From: JALOLG01 sp963776935 | GTDB taxonomy: Bacteria; Actinomycetota; Acidimicrobiia; Acidimicrobiales; Ilumatobacteraceae | Length of the DNA stretch: 64,000 nucleotides | Assembly (NCBI GenBank): GCA_963776935.1 | Contig: CAVZOP010000003.1 | Span: 186,001 to 250,000 of the forward strand | Direction: 5' to 3' | In this document: piece by piece, positions 53,872-62,990 of the stretch | How positions within the stretch are numbered: the stretch's first letter is position 1 | How the letters are laid out: the number at the start of each line of letters is the position of its first letter | Notes under the pieces: model-generated | Seen by the model: the letters and a program-made list of their open reading frames with translations, nothing else | What the model was told of the DNA's origin: nothing | Database searches by the model: none | Translations under genes and position numbers: made by a program

Positions 53872-55371
53872 ATGCTCATTCTCAGAAGTCGTCGTCGCGC
53901 AGTCGCCGCGTTCGTGGGTGCCGGCATGATCGCCGCCAGCGCACTCGCCGCAGGTTCGAGCGCCGGGGCCGGGACCGCCAGTGCGGAAGCGACGTATGTC
54001 GTTGTCTTTCGAGGAGGTGCGACCTCTGGGGATGCGGAGACCGTCGTGCACGCGGCCGGCGGGACGTTGGTTGCTAACTACGACGCCATTGGCGTCGTGA
54101 TCGCCCGATCGTCCAGCGCCGGTTTCGAGGCGGGCGTCGAAGCGGCGCGCGGGGTCGAGGAAGCCGTGGCGACCGGCGACTTCGGTGTCTCCGTCGGCGA
54201 GGTGCAAGCCGCCACCGGCCCGCTATCCGGATCCGCACCTGCGGCGGGCAGCGATGCCGAGCCGCTCGCCGGCTTGCAGTGGGACATGGAGCAGATCAAC
54301 GCGTTCGCCGCTCACGACATCAGCGGCGGCAGCCCCGAGGTCGTCGTGGGCGACATCGACACAGGCCTCGACTTCACCCATCCCGATCTCGCCGCCAACT
54401 ACTCGGCCGAGCTGAGCGCCGACTGCTCCAGCGGCACGGCGACTCCGTTGCTGGTCGGCAACGACCAGAACGGCCACGGCACCCACACCGCCGGCACGAT
54501 CGCCGCCGCCGTCAACGGCATCGGCATCACCGGGGTGGCCCCGAACGTGACCATCGCAGGGATCAAGTCGAGCAACGATGACGGATTCTTCTTCCCGGAG
54601 ATGGTGATCTGTTCGTACATGTGGGTGGCCGAGCACGGCATCGACGTGACGAACAACAGCTACTTCGCCGATCCGTGGCTGTTCAACTGCCGCAACGACG
54701 CCGAGCAGCGGGCGATCTGGAAGGCGGAGCGCCGGGCCATCCGGCATGCTCAGTCGCAGGGCACCGTCGTCGTCGCTTCGCAGGGCAACGACAGCACCGA
54801 TCTGTCGCATCCTGAGGTCGACGTGATCAGCCCCGACTTCCCGCCAGGAAACGAGCAGGAGCGGGCGATCACCAACGCCTGCGCCGTCGTGCCCGTCGAG
54901 GTGCCGGGCGTCGTCGGAGTGACCGCGACCGGCGATCTCGGCCTCAAGTCGTTCTACTCGTCGTACGGCATCTCCACCGCCGACGTCGCGGCGCCTGGTG
55001 GCGATTCGCTCCTCCAGGTGACGGCCGCCGCGCCGAACGGTCGGGTCCTGTCGACGTATCCGTCGTACCGGCCGTGCTTGCGTCCAGTGGTCGACGTTTC
55101 CGGGGCGACTTACTGCTACCTGCAGGGGACGTCGATGGCGGCGCCGCATGTCGCCGGTGTCGCGGCGCTGATCATCAGCCAGACCGGCAAGTCCGGTGGC
55201 GCCGTCGCCGCCGCTCTTCAGCAAGCCACGAACCCGCTGCCGTGCCCGGACGAGTCGCTGTACGACCCGTTCCCGCAAAACAGCGGCGAACCACAGGAGT
55301 GCACGGGCGGCGACGCTCACAACAGCTTCTACGGTGCCGGAGAAATCGACGCCCTACAAGCGGTGAGCTGA
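53872..55371 (+). CDS. Secreted subtilisin-like serine protease (S8)
   Basis: A 499-residue protein with GGGAGGAAAATTCC before the ATG. Signal peptide (residues 1-40, RRRAVAAFVGAGMIAASALA), then an I9-like propeptide (TYVVVFRGGATSGDAETVVH), then the S8 domain: VVVGDIDTGLDFTHPDL (Asp163), NGHGTHTAGTIAA (His202), VVVASQGND (oxyanion Asn306) and LQGTSMAAPHVAGVAAL (Ser421). All catalytic residues are present, so an active extracellular protease is expected. Extra cysteines (DCSS, FNCRN, TNACAV, CYLQG, PCPDES, ECTGG) suggest disulfides. A 17-bp perfect hairpin lies 16 bases past the stop. Confidence 0.92.
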   Translation: MLILRSRRRAVAAFVGAGMIAASALAAGSSAGAGTASAEATYVVVFRGGATSGDAETVVHAAGGTLVANYDAIGVVIARSSSAGFEAGVEAARGVEEAVATGDFGVSVGEVQAATGPLSGSAPAAGSDAEPLAGLQWDMEQINAFAAHDISGGSPEVVVGDIDTGLDFTHPDLAANYSAELSADCSSGTATPLLVGNDQNGHGTHTAGTIAAAVNGIGITGVAPNVTIAGIKSSNDDGFFFPEMVICSYMWVAEHGIDVTNNSYFADPWLFNCRNDAEQRAIWKAERRAIRHAQSQGTVVVASQGNDSTDLSHPEVDVISPDFPPGNEQERAITNACAVVPVEVPGVVGVTATGDLGLKSFYSSYGISTADVAAPGGDSLLQVTAAAPNGRVLSTYPSYRPCLRPVVDVSGATYCYLQGTSMAAPHVAGVAALIISQTGKSGGAVAAALQQATNPLPCPDESLYDPFPQNSGEPQECTGGDAHNSFYGAGEIDALQAVS

Positions 55372-55386
55372 CGGACAGCAAGCGGA

Positions 55387-55425
55387 TCACGCAGTCAACC
55401 GGCTGACTGCCGGTTGACTGCGTGA
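55387..55425. terminator. Perfect 17-bp hairpin
   Basis: Arms TCACGCAGTCAACCGGC and GCCGGTTGACTGCGTGA around TGACT, 16 bases after the subtilase stop. No T-run. A transcription terminator is the simplest reading. Confidence 0.7.
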
Positions 55426-55757
55426 ACGCGATGCCGTCGTGGCCGCATGGGAAACGTACGCCGACCGCAAGGACAGCGTCGCCGGCGGCGCCGCCGCAAC
55501 ATTTCCCGATCCGATCTTCATTGGCCTACTCGCCGCCACGAGCGCGTCCGGGAACGTGCCGTGCCTGGCGGACCACGACGCTCACGACGCGATGTCCGAA
55601 TTCGTGCGCCCGATTTCGCGCGGTTCGCAGACTCACTGTGTCGTCGAAGCGCCGTTCGAGGGTGCTTGCGCGGCTGAGGGATGGTGTCCCAAAACGCGCG
55701 TCCGATACCACTCAACTGGGCGGGCCTGAGCGCGTCCTCAATGTGCCGTTCCTCCCG
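55426..55757. other. Intergenic, no gene seen
   Basis: Short open frames only. Includes CCAAAACGCGCGTCCGATAC near 55690, resembling the core of repeat D. Confidence 0.35.
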
Positions 55758-56636
55758 CACCCGTCCTCCCGGCACAGGGACGCCGATAATGCACGAGCCG
55801 TAACCCGCTCGTTGCGGCCGCGGACCTGCTCGACTTCGGCTCTTACCGGGTGCCCCATATCGCTCACCAAGCGCAGCGTGGAAGCGTGCCACCAATCGCC
55901 GGGTGGGTTCGGCCTTTGGTCGCGGGGCTGCGTCTATCCTCGATGCTGTGAGACCGGGCCTGAGCGGGCGATCCGACCGGGAGAACGATGGAGACCACCC
56001 ACTTCACCATCAAGGCACTCGATATGTCCACGTGGGATGCGTTCGCGGCGTTGGTGGAAGCCAACGGCGGCATCTTCGGCGGCTGCTGGTGCATGGGCTT
56101 CCATCCCGAGGAATCCACCCACCTCGACGCCCCCCAGCCCCACCGGGAGCAGAAACTCGACCGCGTCCGGGCCGGGACCACGCACGCGGCCCTCGTCTTC
56201 GACGGCGATGACTGCGTCGGCTGGTGCCAGTTCGGGCCGCCCGACGAGGTACCCCGCATCAAGAACCGCAAGGAGTACGAAAAGCAGCTGGACGAGCTGC
56301 CCGACTGGCGGATCGCCTGCTGCTTCGTCGGCAAGGGCCATCGCCGCCAAGGAGTCGCGGCCGCCGCGCTCGCCGGCGCGCTCGAACTGATCGCCAGTCT
56401 CGGCGGTGGCACCGTCGAGGGCTACCCGGAACCCGCCGGCGACGTGCCCGCCGGCTTCCTCTACCACGGTGTGCTCTCCACCTTCGAACACGCGGGGTTC
56501 CGCCGCGGACCGCAAGATCGGCAAGCACCGCTGGGTCGTCACGACCCACGTGGCCCCATCGTGACCGGCGGAGGCTGCCACCAAACGCCTCCTCCAGGTC
56601 GCTGATATGTGCGGGTGCGTCCGGACGGTCCGCTAA
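55758..56636. repeat. 0.88-kb dispersed duplication, copy 2
   Basis: Matches 35613-36490 closely over its whole length, including ~230 bases upstream of the acetyltransferase gene. The right end lies in repeat C (GGTGCGTCCGGACGGTCCGC). This copy keeps the long reading frame. Confidence 0.85.
55988..56605 (+). CDS. GNAT-family acetyltransferase (duplicated unit)
   Basis: A 205-residue protein as given. THFTIKALDMSTWDAFAALV, ANGGIFGGCWCMGFHPEE and AALVFDGDDCVGWCQFGPPD precede the acetyl-CoA motif ACCFVGKGHRRQGVAAAALA. Cys-rich GGCWCMGFHP and the order recall a GNAT family seen in actinobacteria. The last part in this frame (FRRGPQDRQAPLGRH) is probably shifted: the next frame reads DRKIGKHRWVVTTHVAPS with a stop at 56564, the usual GNAT ending. 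The other copy (35844) shows the same displacement, so the shift may predate the duplication or both could be errors. Confidence 0.8.
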   Translation: METTHFTIKALDMSTWDAFAALVEANGGIFGGCWCMGFHPEESTHLDAPQPHREQKLDRVRAGTTHAALVFDGDDCVGWCQFGPPDEVPRIKNRKEYEKQLDELPDWRIACCFVGKGHRRQGVAAAALAGALELIASLGGGTVEGYPEPAGDVPAGFLYHGVLSTFEHAGFRRGPQDRQAPLGRHDPRGPIVTGGGCHQTPPPGR

Positions 56637-56789
56637 CGCATCTCGGCAGATCTGGCGCCCCTCCTCACGGCACTTTCAGGACACGCGAGCAAGGTCGCGG
56701 GCGGAGGATGGCTGGCCGAGCGGCCAGGCAGGGGACCGTGACGCGGAGCTGCGGGAGCTATCGACCTTGTCCATGCCCCTGGGCCTCGC

Positions 56790-57158
56790 TCAGGAAACGA
56801 TCTCGATTTCGCTCGGCCGCCAGGACACGTCGAGGCTCTCCTGCCAGCTGTTGTCGATCCAGCGCTTGTGGAAGAACCGCTCGGTCGGGCTTTAGAGGCG
56901 CAGGATGGGAAACCAACCCTTGCCGGGGAGGGTCGGGACCCAGTTACCCTCCGGGCAGTCGGAAGGTCGCTCCGGCCCGATGACGATCGTCGTCGTGCCG
57001 TCGTCGGCGACGGTGGCCGCTGGCGTGGGTAAGCCTGGCTCCCGGCCCTGGGGAAGCGCTGTGGCGTGTGGAGCATCGAGCGCGTCTGCGTGTCGTAGAC
57101 CGTGAGCGACCAGAAGCGGGCCGCCGGGATGTCGGGCGGAAGGGTCCATGCACATGTC
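56790..57158 (-). pseudogene. DUF1214 protein, C-terminal remnant with frameshifts
   Basis: Minus strand: WTLPPDIPAARFWSLTVYDT then QTRSMLHTPQRFPRAGSQ, another frame PTPAATVADDGTTTIVIGPE then GNWVPTLPGKGWFPILRL, and another FFHKRWIDNSWQESLDVSWR then PSEIEIVS and stop. This is the typical end of DUF1254/DUF1214 proteins. The N-terminal domain is missing because the sulfotransferase gene begins there. Confidence 0.7.
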
Positions 57159-57177
57159 AAAATCGAAGGAAGACCGC

Positions 57178-58113
57178 ATGGAAACGCCTTGTCTCACCCG
57201 CACCTACCGGAGCCATCACCTCGACAGCGAACGGTGGGATCACGTCACGCTGCGGCCCGGGGACGTCGTCATCTCGACCTCGATGAAGGCCGGTACGACC
57301 TGGATGCAGCGCATCATGAGCCTGCTCGTCTTTGGTCCGGGCCCCTTGCCCGCACCGCTCGTCGCGTTGTCACCGTGGATCGACGCGGCCTTCCTTGACG
57401 ACGTGGAATCCGTCGTGGCGACCATCGAGGCCCAGGAGCACCAACGGTTCTTGAAGAGCCATCTGCCGTTCGACGCCGTGCCGTACGACCCGGCGGTCCG
57501 GTACGTGTACGTCGGACGCGACACGCGGGACGTGTTCATGTCGGCCTTCAACCACTACAGCGGCTACACCGAGCTCACCTACTCGCTGCTGGATGCCGCT
57601 GGTGGCGCGGCCGGCCCGATGCCGCGGTGCCCGGCCACTGAGCGAGAGCTGTGGGCCGATTGGATGACCCGCAGCCTGTTCGATTGGGAGACGGACGGGT
57701 GGCCGTTCTGGTCTCATCATCACCACGCCGCGTCGTTCTGGCCGTATCGGGATCTGCCCAATGTGCTGATGGTCCACTACGCCGATCTGCTCGCCGACCT
57801 CGAGGCGCAGATGCGCCGCGTCGCCGCCTTCACCCAGATCGAGGTGGCCGAGGATGCGTGGCCCGAGCTCGTGGCCGCCGCTCGGTTCGACTCCATGAAG
57901 CAGGAGGCGATCCGCAACGAGGAGCCCATCGGGCTGAGCTTTTTCGAGGGTGGCGCCGGTCGGTTCTTCCACAAGGGCACCAACGGACGTTGGCGCGATG
58001 TCCTCACCGAGGAGGACCTGGCCCTCTACGAGACAGCAGCCGCTCGACTCGACCCTGAGCTGCGCTCATGGCTCGAAGCCGGCTCAACACCAACGCTTGA
58101 CTCCGGCGCTTGA
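57178..58113 (+). CDS. Sulfotransferase (PAPS-dependent, cytosolic type)
   Basis: A 311-residue enzyme. ISTSMKAGTTWMQRI is the 5'-phosphosulfate loop, KSHLPFDAVP follows, RYVYVGRDTRDVFMSAFNHY is the 3'-phosphate site, and FFHKGTNGRWRDVLTEEDLA is the C-terminal R-K-G-x-x-G-x-W-K/R-like PAPS motif. It would transfer sulfate from PAPS to a hydroxyl or amine acceptor. ATG at 57178 is preferred because AAGGAAGA lies just before it; an ATG at 57148 gives ten more unlikely residues. Confidence 0.9.
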   Translation: METPCLTRTYRSHHLDSERWDHVTLRPGDVVISTSMKAGTTWMQRIMSLLVFGPGPLPAPLVALSPWIDAAFLDDVESVVATIEAQEHQRFLKSHLPFDAVPYDPAVRYVYVGRDTRDVFMSAFNHYSGYTELTYSLLDAAGGAAGPMPRCPATERELWADWMTRSLFDWETDGWPFWSHHHHAASFWPYRDLPNVLMVHYADLLADLEAQMRRVAAFTQIEVAEDAWPELVAAARFDSMKQEAIRNEEPIGLSFFEGGAGRFFHKGTNGRWRDVLTEEDLALYETAAARLDPELRSWLEAGSTPTLDSGA

Positions 58114-58428
58114 CGCAAGCGGCCCTCGCACGCCACGACCTTCGGGCAGGATCCTGGCTGGGGACGAAGGTACTTACCGGACTCGGAACTTCGCCGTGAT
58201 GAAGATCACCCCCCGGATGGTAGGCATGACCCCGCTCCGAGGGCTCGAGCGTTCTGGTGCGCCGAGTGCCCCGAAGCGCCGGCTTCGGGACAAGCGCCGA
58301 GGCGCCGATCGGTGCGCGGTTCGTGCGGCCCGTCACGCGTCGTTCTGCGCTGCATGTTCTGTGCTATCGACTTCATTTCGGGCGATACCGCTCCATCCCC
58401 GTGGGCAGGCGCTCCCCGAAGAGCGGCC
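58114..58428. other. Intergenic with repeat B copy 2
   Basis: No gene seen. CCCCGAAGCGCCGGCTTCGG at 58269 is a hairpin and a variant of the AACGCCGG core; AAGCGCCGAGGCG (58292) to CGTCGTTCTGCGCTGC (58340) resembles 40190-40265. Confidence 0.5.
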
Positions 58429-58815
58429 TCAGGCGGCCGCGACGGCGGGATTGAGATTGAGGTCGGCCGACACCGTGAACGTGCCGTGCCCGGTGAGTTG
58501 GCGAACGTCGGACAGGTCGAGTTCGGCCCACAACTTCAGCCACATCGACGGCTGACGGCCGCGCTGCTGGAAGACTCCCTCGCTGGTCAGACGCATCGAC
58601 CGCACGGTGCCGGACGAGATCGTGATCAGACGATCGGTGGCGTCGGGAAGCGCGATGACCAGCTCGAACTCGGGATGGGCGGCGTCGCTGTTGACGAGGG
58701 CGCCGCTGACCACGACGGCGTCGACCGTGCGCCGCCGACGGCCGCGAGAGGAGATCTGGACGTGCTGGCCACGGCCGACCGCCCAGTATGGGTGCTCGAG
58801 AGTTGCTGTGTTCAT
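58429..58815 (-). CDS. Hypothetical protein
   Basis: A 128-residue protein with AAGGGA before the ATG. It has alternating strands: HPYWAVGRGQHVQISSRGRR, TVDAVVVSGALVNSDAAHPE, FELVIALPDATDRLITISSG, then MWLKLWAELDLSDVRQLTGH. It may be a small all-beta domain. I do not recognise the family. It lies just upstream of, and in the opposite sense order to, no clear partner; the AAA-LuxR gene ends 77 bases upstream on the same strand. Confidence 0.55.
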   Translation of the reverse strand: MNTATLEHPYWAVGRGQHVQISSRGRRRRTVDAVVVSGALVNSDAAHPEFELVIALPDATDRLITISSGTVRSMRLTSEGVFQQRGRQPSMWLKLWAELDLSDVRQLTGHGTFTVSADLNLNPAVAAA

Positions 58816-58892
58816 GATCGTTCCCTTCGTGTTGAACCTGGGTTGATCATGAGCTGCGGTCGACCGTGCCGAAATCGGCCGGTCGGCTGGGA

Positions 58893-61682
58893 TTAATCCT
58901 CCTTCAACCGGCCGGGCAGCTCGGCTCGGGACTGAATCCCCAGCTTGCTGTACACCTTCGACAGGTTCCACTGCACCGTCTTGGGGCTGATGAACAGCTC
59001 GGCCGCGGCCTCGCGGTACGTCCGACCGGCCGCGATCAGCTCTGCAACCTGGCGTTCGGTCGGCGTCAGATCATGGCTGGCGGCACGTCCGCCCACTCGC
59101 GACAGCTCGGACCGGGCGCGGTCGAGCCAGATCCGCGCTCCGAGCCGGGAGAACTCGGCCTCCGCGGCCAGAAGCGCGGCCCTTGCCGCCTTCTTCTGCC
59201 GATTGCGGCGGTGCACGGTGCCCAGCACGAGCTCGGTGCGCGCCCGTTCGAATGGCTGGCGAGCACGGTCGCCGTGGAGCAGCGCCGACAACATGTCGGA
59301 CGCCCCGTCGAGATCGCCGCGAGCCGCCCGCAGCGCAGCCGTGCCGCGACCGACAACCAGGTCGAGCCACGGTCGGTGCAGCGCGTACGCAGTCGCCCGC
59401 GCCGTTTCGAGCAATGCCTCGGCCTCGTCGAGCCGGCCGAGTGCGATCTTGGCCTCGACCGCGTCGCCGTGATAGCGGAACAGCCCTGGCTCGAGCAGCC
59501 CGATGTCACTCGCCCTGCGCGCGACTTGGCCCAGCGTGCGATCGGCGTCGTCGAAGCGACCGACCGACAGCTCGAGGAAGCCCCGAGTTGCCAGCAACTC
59601 GAGCAACGCCGGGTGAGCGCCGAAGCGCTCGGCGAGGGCCATTCCTTGCACGATCTCCGGCTCGGCCGCTGCGACATCGCCGAGATGGCCACTGACCAAG
59701 GCACTGATGACCGCGGCGAATGGTCGCTCGCTGTCCTGCCCACTCTCGATCGTCGACCGCACGCACTCTGCCGACGTTGCGACCGCGGTCGCCCAGCTCC
59801 CGAGGAGCAGCTCGGTGCGAGCGAGATGGAACAGGACAAAGGGAAGCGACTGCTCGTCACCGCGCGCGATCGCGTCGGCGAGCATGGTCTGGAAGCGCTG
59901 CAGCCCCTCGGGCAGGCGGTCCTCCCACACCAGCAGCATCCCGTGCAGCCAGTCGGGATGACACATGATCTGCAGGCGACGCGAACTGGACTGAACGACC
60001 TCGACGGCGCTGGCGACGGCGTCGATGGAGATGCCCTTTCCGCCGAGCGAGCACAGGAAGTCGACGAGTGTCTGCGAGACGGCGATCTGTTCCACGTCGC
60101 CGCTGAGTTCGGCCGAAGACAACGCACGTCGCGCGAGCGGCTCGGCGAGGCGGACGTCGGTCTCGTGCGTCGACCACGCCAGTCCCTGCAGGACCTCGAT
60201 CTCCGACGGCGTGCCTGCGTCGACTTCGTCGAGTGCCGAGCGGAAGCACCGCGCCGCCGGCCCGAAACCTTCGAGCGACGCCACCGCCCATGCGCGCAAT
60301 GCGAGTGCCTGCGATCGGGTCGGCCCTGCGGGCGCATCGACGAGGATGTCGTCGAGCTGCGCCTTCGCCCGCTCGGGTCGACCCAGCTCGAACACGCAGC
60401 GCGCCGCGTTCAACCGCCGTTCGCGGGCCGCTTCTCGTTGATCCGCAGGCGTGAGCCGCGCGGCGGCGTCCCACAACTCGGCGGACGCGTCGGGCGCGCC
60501 ACGCGCTCCGGCTCGGCGCGCGGCGTGGTCGAGCTTCTCCGCGACGGCGGCGTCGGGACCGTCGGTCGCGAGCGCGAGATGCCGCCCCTGTTCCTCGATG
60601 TCGTCGACGGTTGCTGCGACGCGGGCGTGGAGTCGGGTGCGTTGTGCCGAATCAAGCCGCGAATAGGCCGCCGACCCGAGCAACGGGTGAGCCAGGAGCA
60701 CGCGCTCGCCGTCGAGTGTGACGACGCCTGCCGATTCGGCCAACCGCAGCTGGTCGAAGGCACCTGGTCCGAGCAGGGCCGTCACCGTGGAGACCGTCGG
60801 GCGACACAGCATCGTCGCCACCTGGACGACCTCGATGGCAGGGCCGAGTCCGTCGAGGCGATCGCCGACGACGCTCAGCAGCGTGTCGGGTACCGGCAGC
60901 GACCCGTCGGTGGTCGCGCCGCGGTCCATCCATGCGCGTGCGAGGTGCAGTGCGAACATCGGGTTTCCGCCTGCCATCTCGTGCAGCTTCTGCACATCGC
61001 GTGGCGACAGTGCGTCGCCGACGCGTTCGCGCACGATCGTGTCGACCTGGCCCGTGTCGAGTGCGGCGACCTGCTGCTCGACGACTCGCACGCCTGCGTC
61101 GTGGTCGACGTCGTCGAGGATGCTGTTCTCGCGGGCGGCACGCGTTGCGATGAGGAGACCCACCCGCTCGGCGCGGAGCCGTCGCACCACGAAAGCCAGG
61201 ACACGCCGCGACGGCTGGTCCATCCACTGCGCGTCGTCGATGCCGACCACGATCGGGCGCTGGCGCGCCAGGTGCTGCAACAGCCCGAGGGTCGCCACGG
61301 CGACGGCCCGCGGCGGCAGTTCGAGACCGTCGGGCTCGGCGCGCAGCAGCGCTACCTCCAAGGCGTGACGCTGCGGTTGCGGCAGTTCGCCGAGGTCGTC
61401 GTCGGCGACATCGACGAGCAGGTCCGAGAGCGACGTGAACGCGAGCTGTGCCTCGGCATCGACCGGGCGACAGCGGTGGATGCGGAACCCTCGTTCCTCC
61501 GCGAGTCGAATGCCTTCGCGCCACAGCGTCGACTTGCCGATACCGGGCTCGCCGGTGAGCACCAACGCCGTGGGGCCACCGCTGATCGAGTCGACGAAGA
61601 CGCGCACTGCCTGGGTCTCGTCGACACGACCGATGATGGCGGCGTCGCTCACGTCGTTGCCCTGCCAGGGTCGCTCACTCAT
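58893..61682 (-). CDS. Large ATP-dependent LuxR-family regulator (LAL type)
   Basis: A 929-residue protein. Walker A is LTGEPGIGKSTLWREG (residues ~43-58); Walker B PIVVGIDDAQWMDQPSRRVL; STAND segments MAGGNPMFALHLARAW and LLAHPLLGSAAYSRLDSAQR; TPR-like helices; then GerE DNA-binding LTPTERQVAELIAAGRTYRE and AAAELFISPKTVQWNLSKVY, which matches the group with W in the recognition helix. The frame is intact. The ATG at 61682 overlaps the stop of a nuclease-like gene as ATGA, which is unusual for this family. The partner signal is unknown. Confidence 0.9.
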   Translation of the reverse strand: MSERPWQGNDVSDAAIIGRVDETQAVRVFVDSISGGPTALVLTGEPGIGKSTLWREGIRLAEERGFRIHRCRPVDAEAQLAFTSLSDLLVDVADDDLGELPQPQRHALEVALLRAEPDGLELPPRAVAVATLGLLQHLARQRPIVVGIDDAQWMDQPSRRVLAFVVRRLRAERVGLLIATRAARENSILDDVDHDAGVRVVEQQVAALDTGQVDTIVRERVGDALSPRDVQKLHEMAGGNPMFALHLARAWMDRGATTDGSLPVPDTLLSVVGDRLDGLGPAIEVVQVATMLCRPTVSTVTALLGPGAFDQLRLAESAGVVTLDGERVLLAHPLLGSAAYSRLDSAQRTRLHARVAATVDDIEEQGRHLALATDGPDAAVAEKLDHAARRAGARGAPDASAELWDAAARLTPADQREAARERRLNAARCVFELGRPERAKAQLDDILVDAPAGPTRSQALALRAWAVASLEGFGPAARCFRSALDEVDAGTPSEIEVLQGLAWSTHETDVRLAEPLARRALSSAELSGDVEQIAVSQTLVDFLCSLGGKGISIDAVASAVEVVQSSSRRLQIMCHPDWLHGMLLVWEDRLPEGLQRFQTMLADAIARGDEQSLPFVLFHLARTELLLGSWATAVATSAECVRSTIESGQDSERPFAAVISALVSGHLGDVAAAEPEIVQGMALAERFGAHPALLELLATRGFLELSVGRFDDADRTLGQVARRASDIGLLEPGLFRYHGDAVEAKIALGRLDEAEALLETARATAYALHRPWLDLVVGRGTAALRAARGDLDGASDMLSALLHGDRARQPFERARTELVLGTVHRRNRQKKAARAALLAAEAEFSRLGARIWLDRARSELSRVGGRAASHDLTPTERQVAELIAAGRTYREAAAELFISPKTVQWNLSKVYSKLGIQSRAELPGRLKED

Positions 61683-62155
61683 CGAACCAGCCCACCGGTT
61701 GCGCCAAGAAGGTCACTGGCCAGTTGTGGGCAAGACGTTGACTCGTCGTCGGCTTCGACGACGAACCGCTCATCGCCGCGAGTCGCTTCAATGTCGATTC
61801 GACGCCCCCGTCCCCATCGCACGAGCACCGTCCAGCCTGCCGCCTCCAACGACCGCTCGACTGCCTCCTGCAACGCGTCCTCCGTGATCAAGACCGACGG
61901 CTCGACCGGCGGCACGCTCACGAGGTCAGGTGGTCGGTCCGAATGACGCCACAGTCGCACGAGTCCCGGCGCCGAACGAAGCGGTGCCCCATCGTCGATC
62001 GTGTGAGCGTTTAGATGAGTCCGAATCGTCGCGTCCGCGTAGATCGATCCGTTCGAACGCATACGAGCGAGCACCTCACGGGACGAAGAGTGACATCGCC
62101 CAGTCTCTGCATCCGGCAGCTCAATCGCGTCCAGGACGTCCTGGCGGCAGGTCAC
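61679..62155 (-). CDS. HTH plus nuclease-like protein (possibly C-terminally truncated)
   Basis: A 158-residue protein from a GTG start. Residues 5-60 (DVLDAIELPDAETGRCHSSS, EVLARMRSNGSIYADATIRT) match the small DNA-binding domain that often precedes restriction-like nucleases (DUF7669-like). Residues 100-150 (ALQEAVERSLEAAGWTVLVR, RGRRIDIEATRGDERFVVEA) have the G-x-D-I-E-A ... E-x-K-like order of a PD-(D/E)XK fold, but Asp stands where Lys is usual. Known relatives continue beyond GALG-x-L; here the frame stops at GATGGLVR, so the end may be lost. Its stop overlaps the next gene's ATG (ATGA). Confidence 0.55.
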   Translation of the reverse strand: MTCRQDVLDAIELPDAETGRCHSSSREVLARMRSNGSIYADATIRTHLNAHTIDDGAPLRSAPGLVRLWRHSDRPPDLVSVPPVEPSVLITEDALQEAVERSLEAAGWTVLVRWGRGRRIDIEATRGDERFVVEADDESTSCPQLASDLLGATGGLVR

Positions 62156-62990
62156 GAGACCGCAATCTACGCGCCTGCCGCAGGAGCGGGGTCTGTCAGA
62201 TCCGACCCCGCCCGGAGAAACGCGAACCGAGCAGAACGCGCGCGCAAGACGACGGGCGCAGAATGTTCATCACGGCGCGTGCAGAACGCGCGCATCGTCA
62301 TTGAGAACAGCGCCGAGAACCGGCGATCTGCGTTCGTTGGCGAGTGTCGTCGACCGAGCTATGAAATCGCTCAGCACTGTGATGCCGCGCCTCCGCCCCG
62401 GAGCATGCGACTCGGACTGTCACCGTGTGACGCACGTGTTTGCCGCTGCTGTCCGAGCTCGCCGGGCTTGCACGATGATGACAAAGGGCGCGGTCAACTC
62501 GTATCGACGGTGCAGCTCGAGGGTCGCCGTGGTAACGCCAAGGTAGATTCGCTCGCCGAGTTGTGGCGATTTCGGGCGAACTGCGGCGAACCGCAACACC
62601 CGCGGACTCCAGTTCAGAGCGCATTTCGCGTACCTCGGCGAACCCTCGCGAACCCCTCGGAGCAAGTTCCTAAACCGTGCGTCGCAGGTGAATCTGTCCG
62701 GGGGGCACCATGCTCGGGGCATCTCGGGGACAAGCGATACATCGTCCTTGAGCTGAAGCGCCGGCTGTTCATCTCCAAGCGGTCGGCGGAACGGCCGAGC
62801 TCATCGCTCTTCAGCGTGCCGATGAGCTCACGGACCGAGCGGTTCGATGATGCCCCGACGACGCCACCCGACGCGAGGTCGCCCGGGTCGTCGAGGTCGT
62901 CGAGGAGCCCGGCGGGGGACGTTGATCGGGCTTTGGCGTATCAACGGTCGGCGTCGCGCGCTCAAGTAATGAGCGAGCTTGGGAGGGACG
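62156..62990. other. Long intergenic region, no supported gene
   Basis: About 835 bases. CAGAACGCGCGC occurs twice (62233, 62282). The minus frame near 62420-62722 and the plus frame near 62770-62935 (LIALQRADELTDRAVR, stop, CPDDATRREVARVVEVVEEP) look partly protein-like, so decayed genes are possible, but I could not name them. Confidence 0.35.

Noticed and set aside
58866..61946. A very long plus-strand open frame opposite the AAA-LuxR gene
   Set aside because: It is antisense to a gene with complete Walker, TPR and HTH motifs; its own translation is Arg/Gly-rich without domains. It is a high-GC artefact.
62820..62935. A second in-frame TGA (LTDRAVR, TGA, CPDDATRREVA) as another selenocysteine site
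   Set aside because: The frame has no start codon, no recognised family and no Cys expected at that place; a hairpin at the right distance is not evident.
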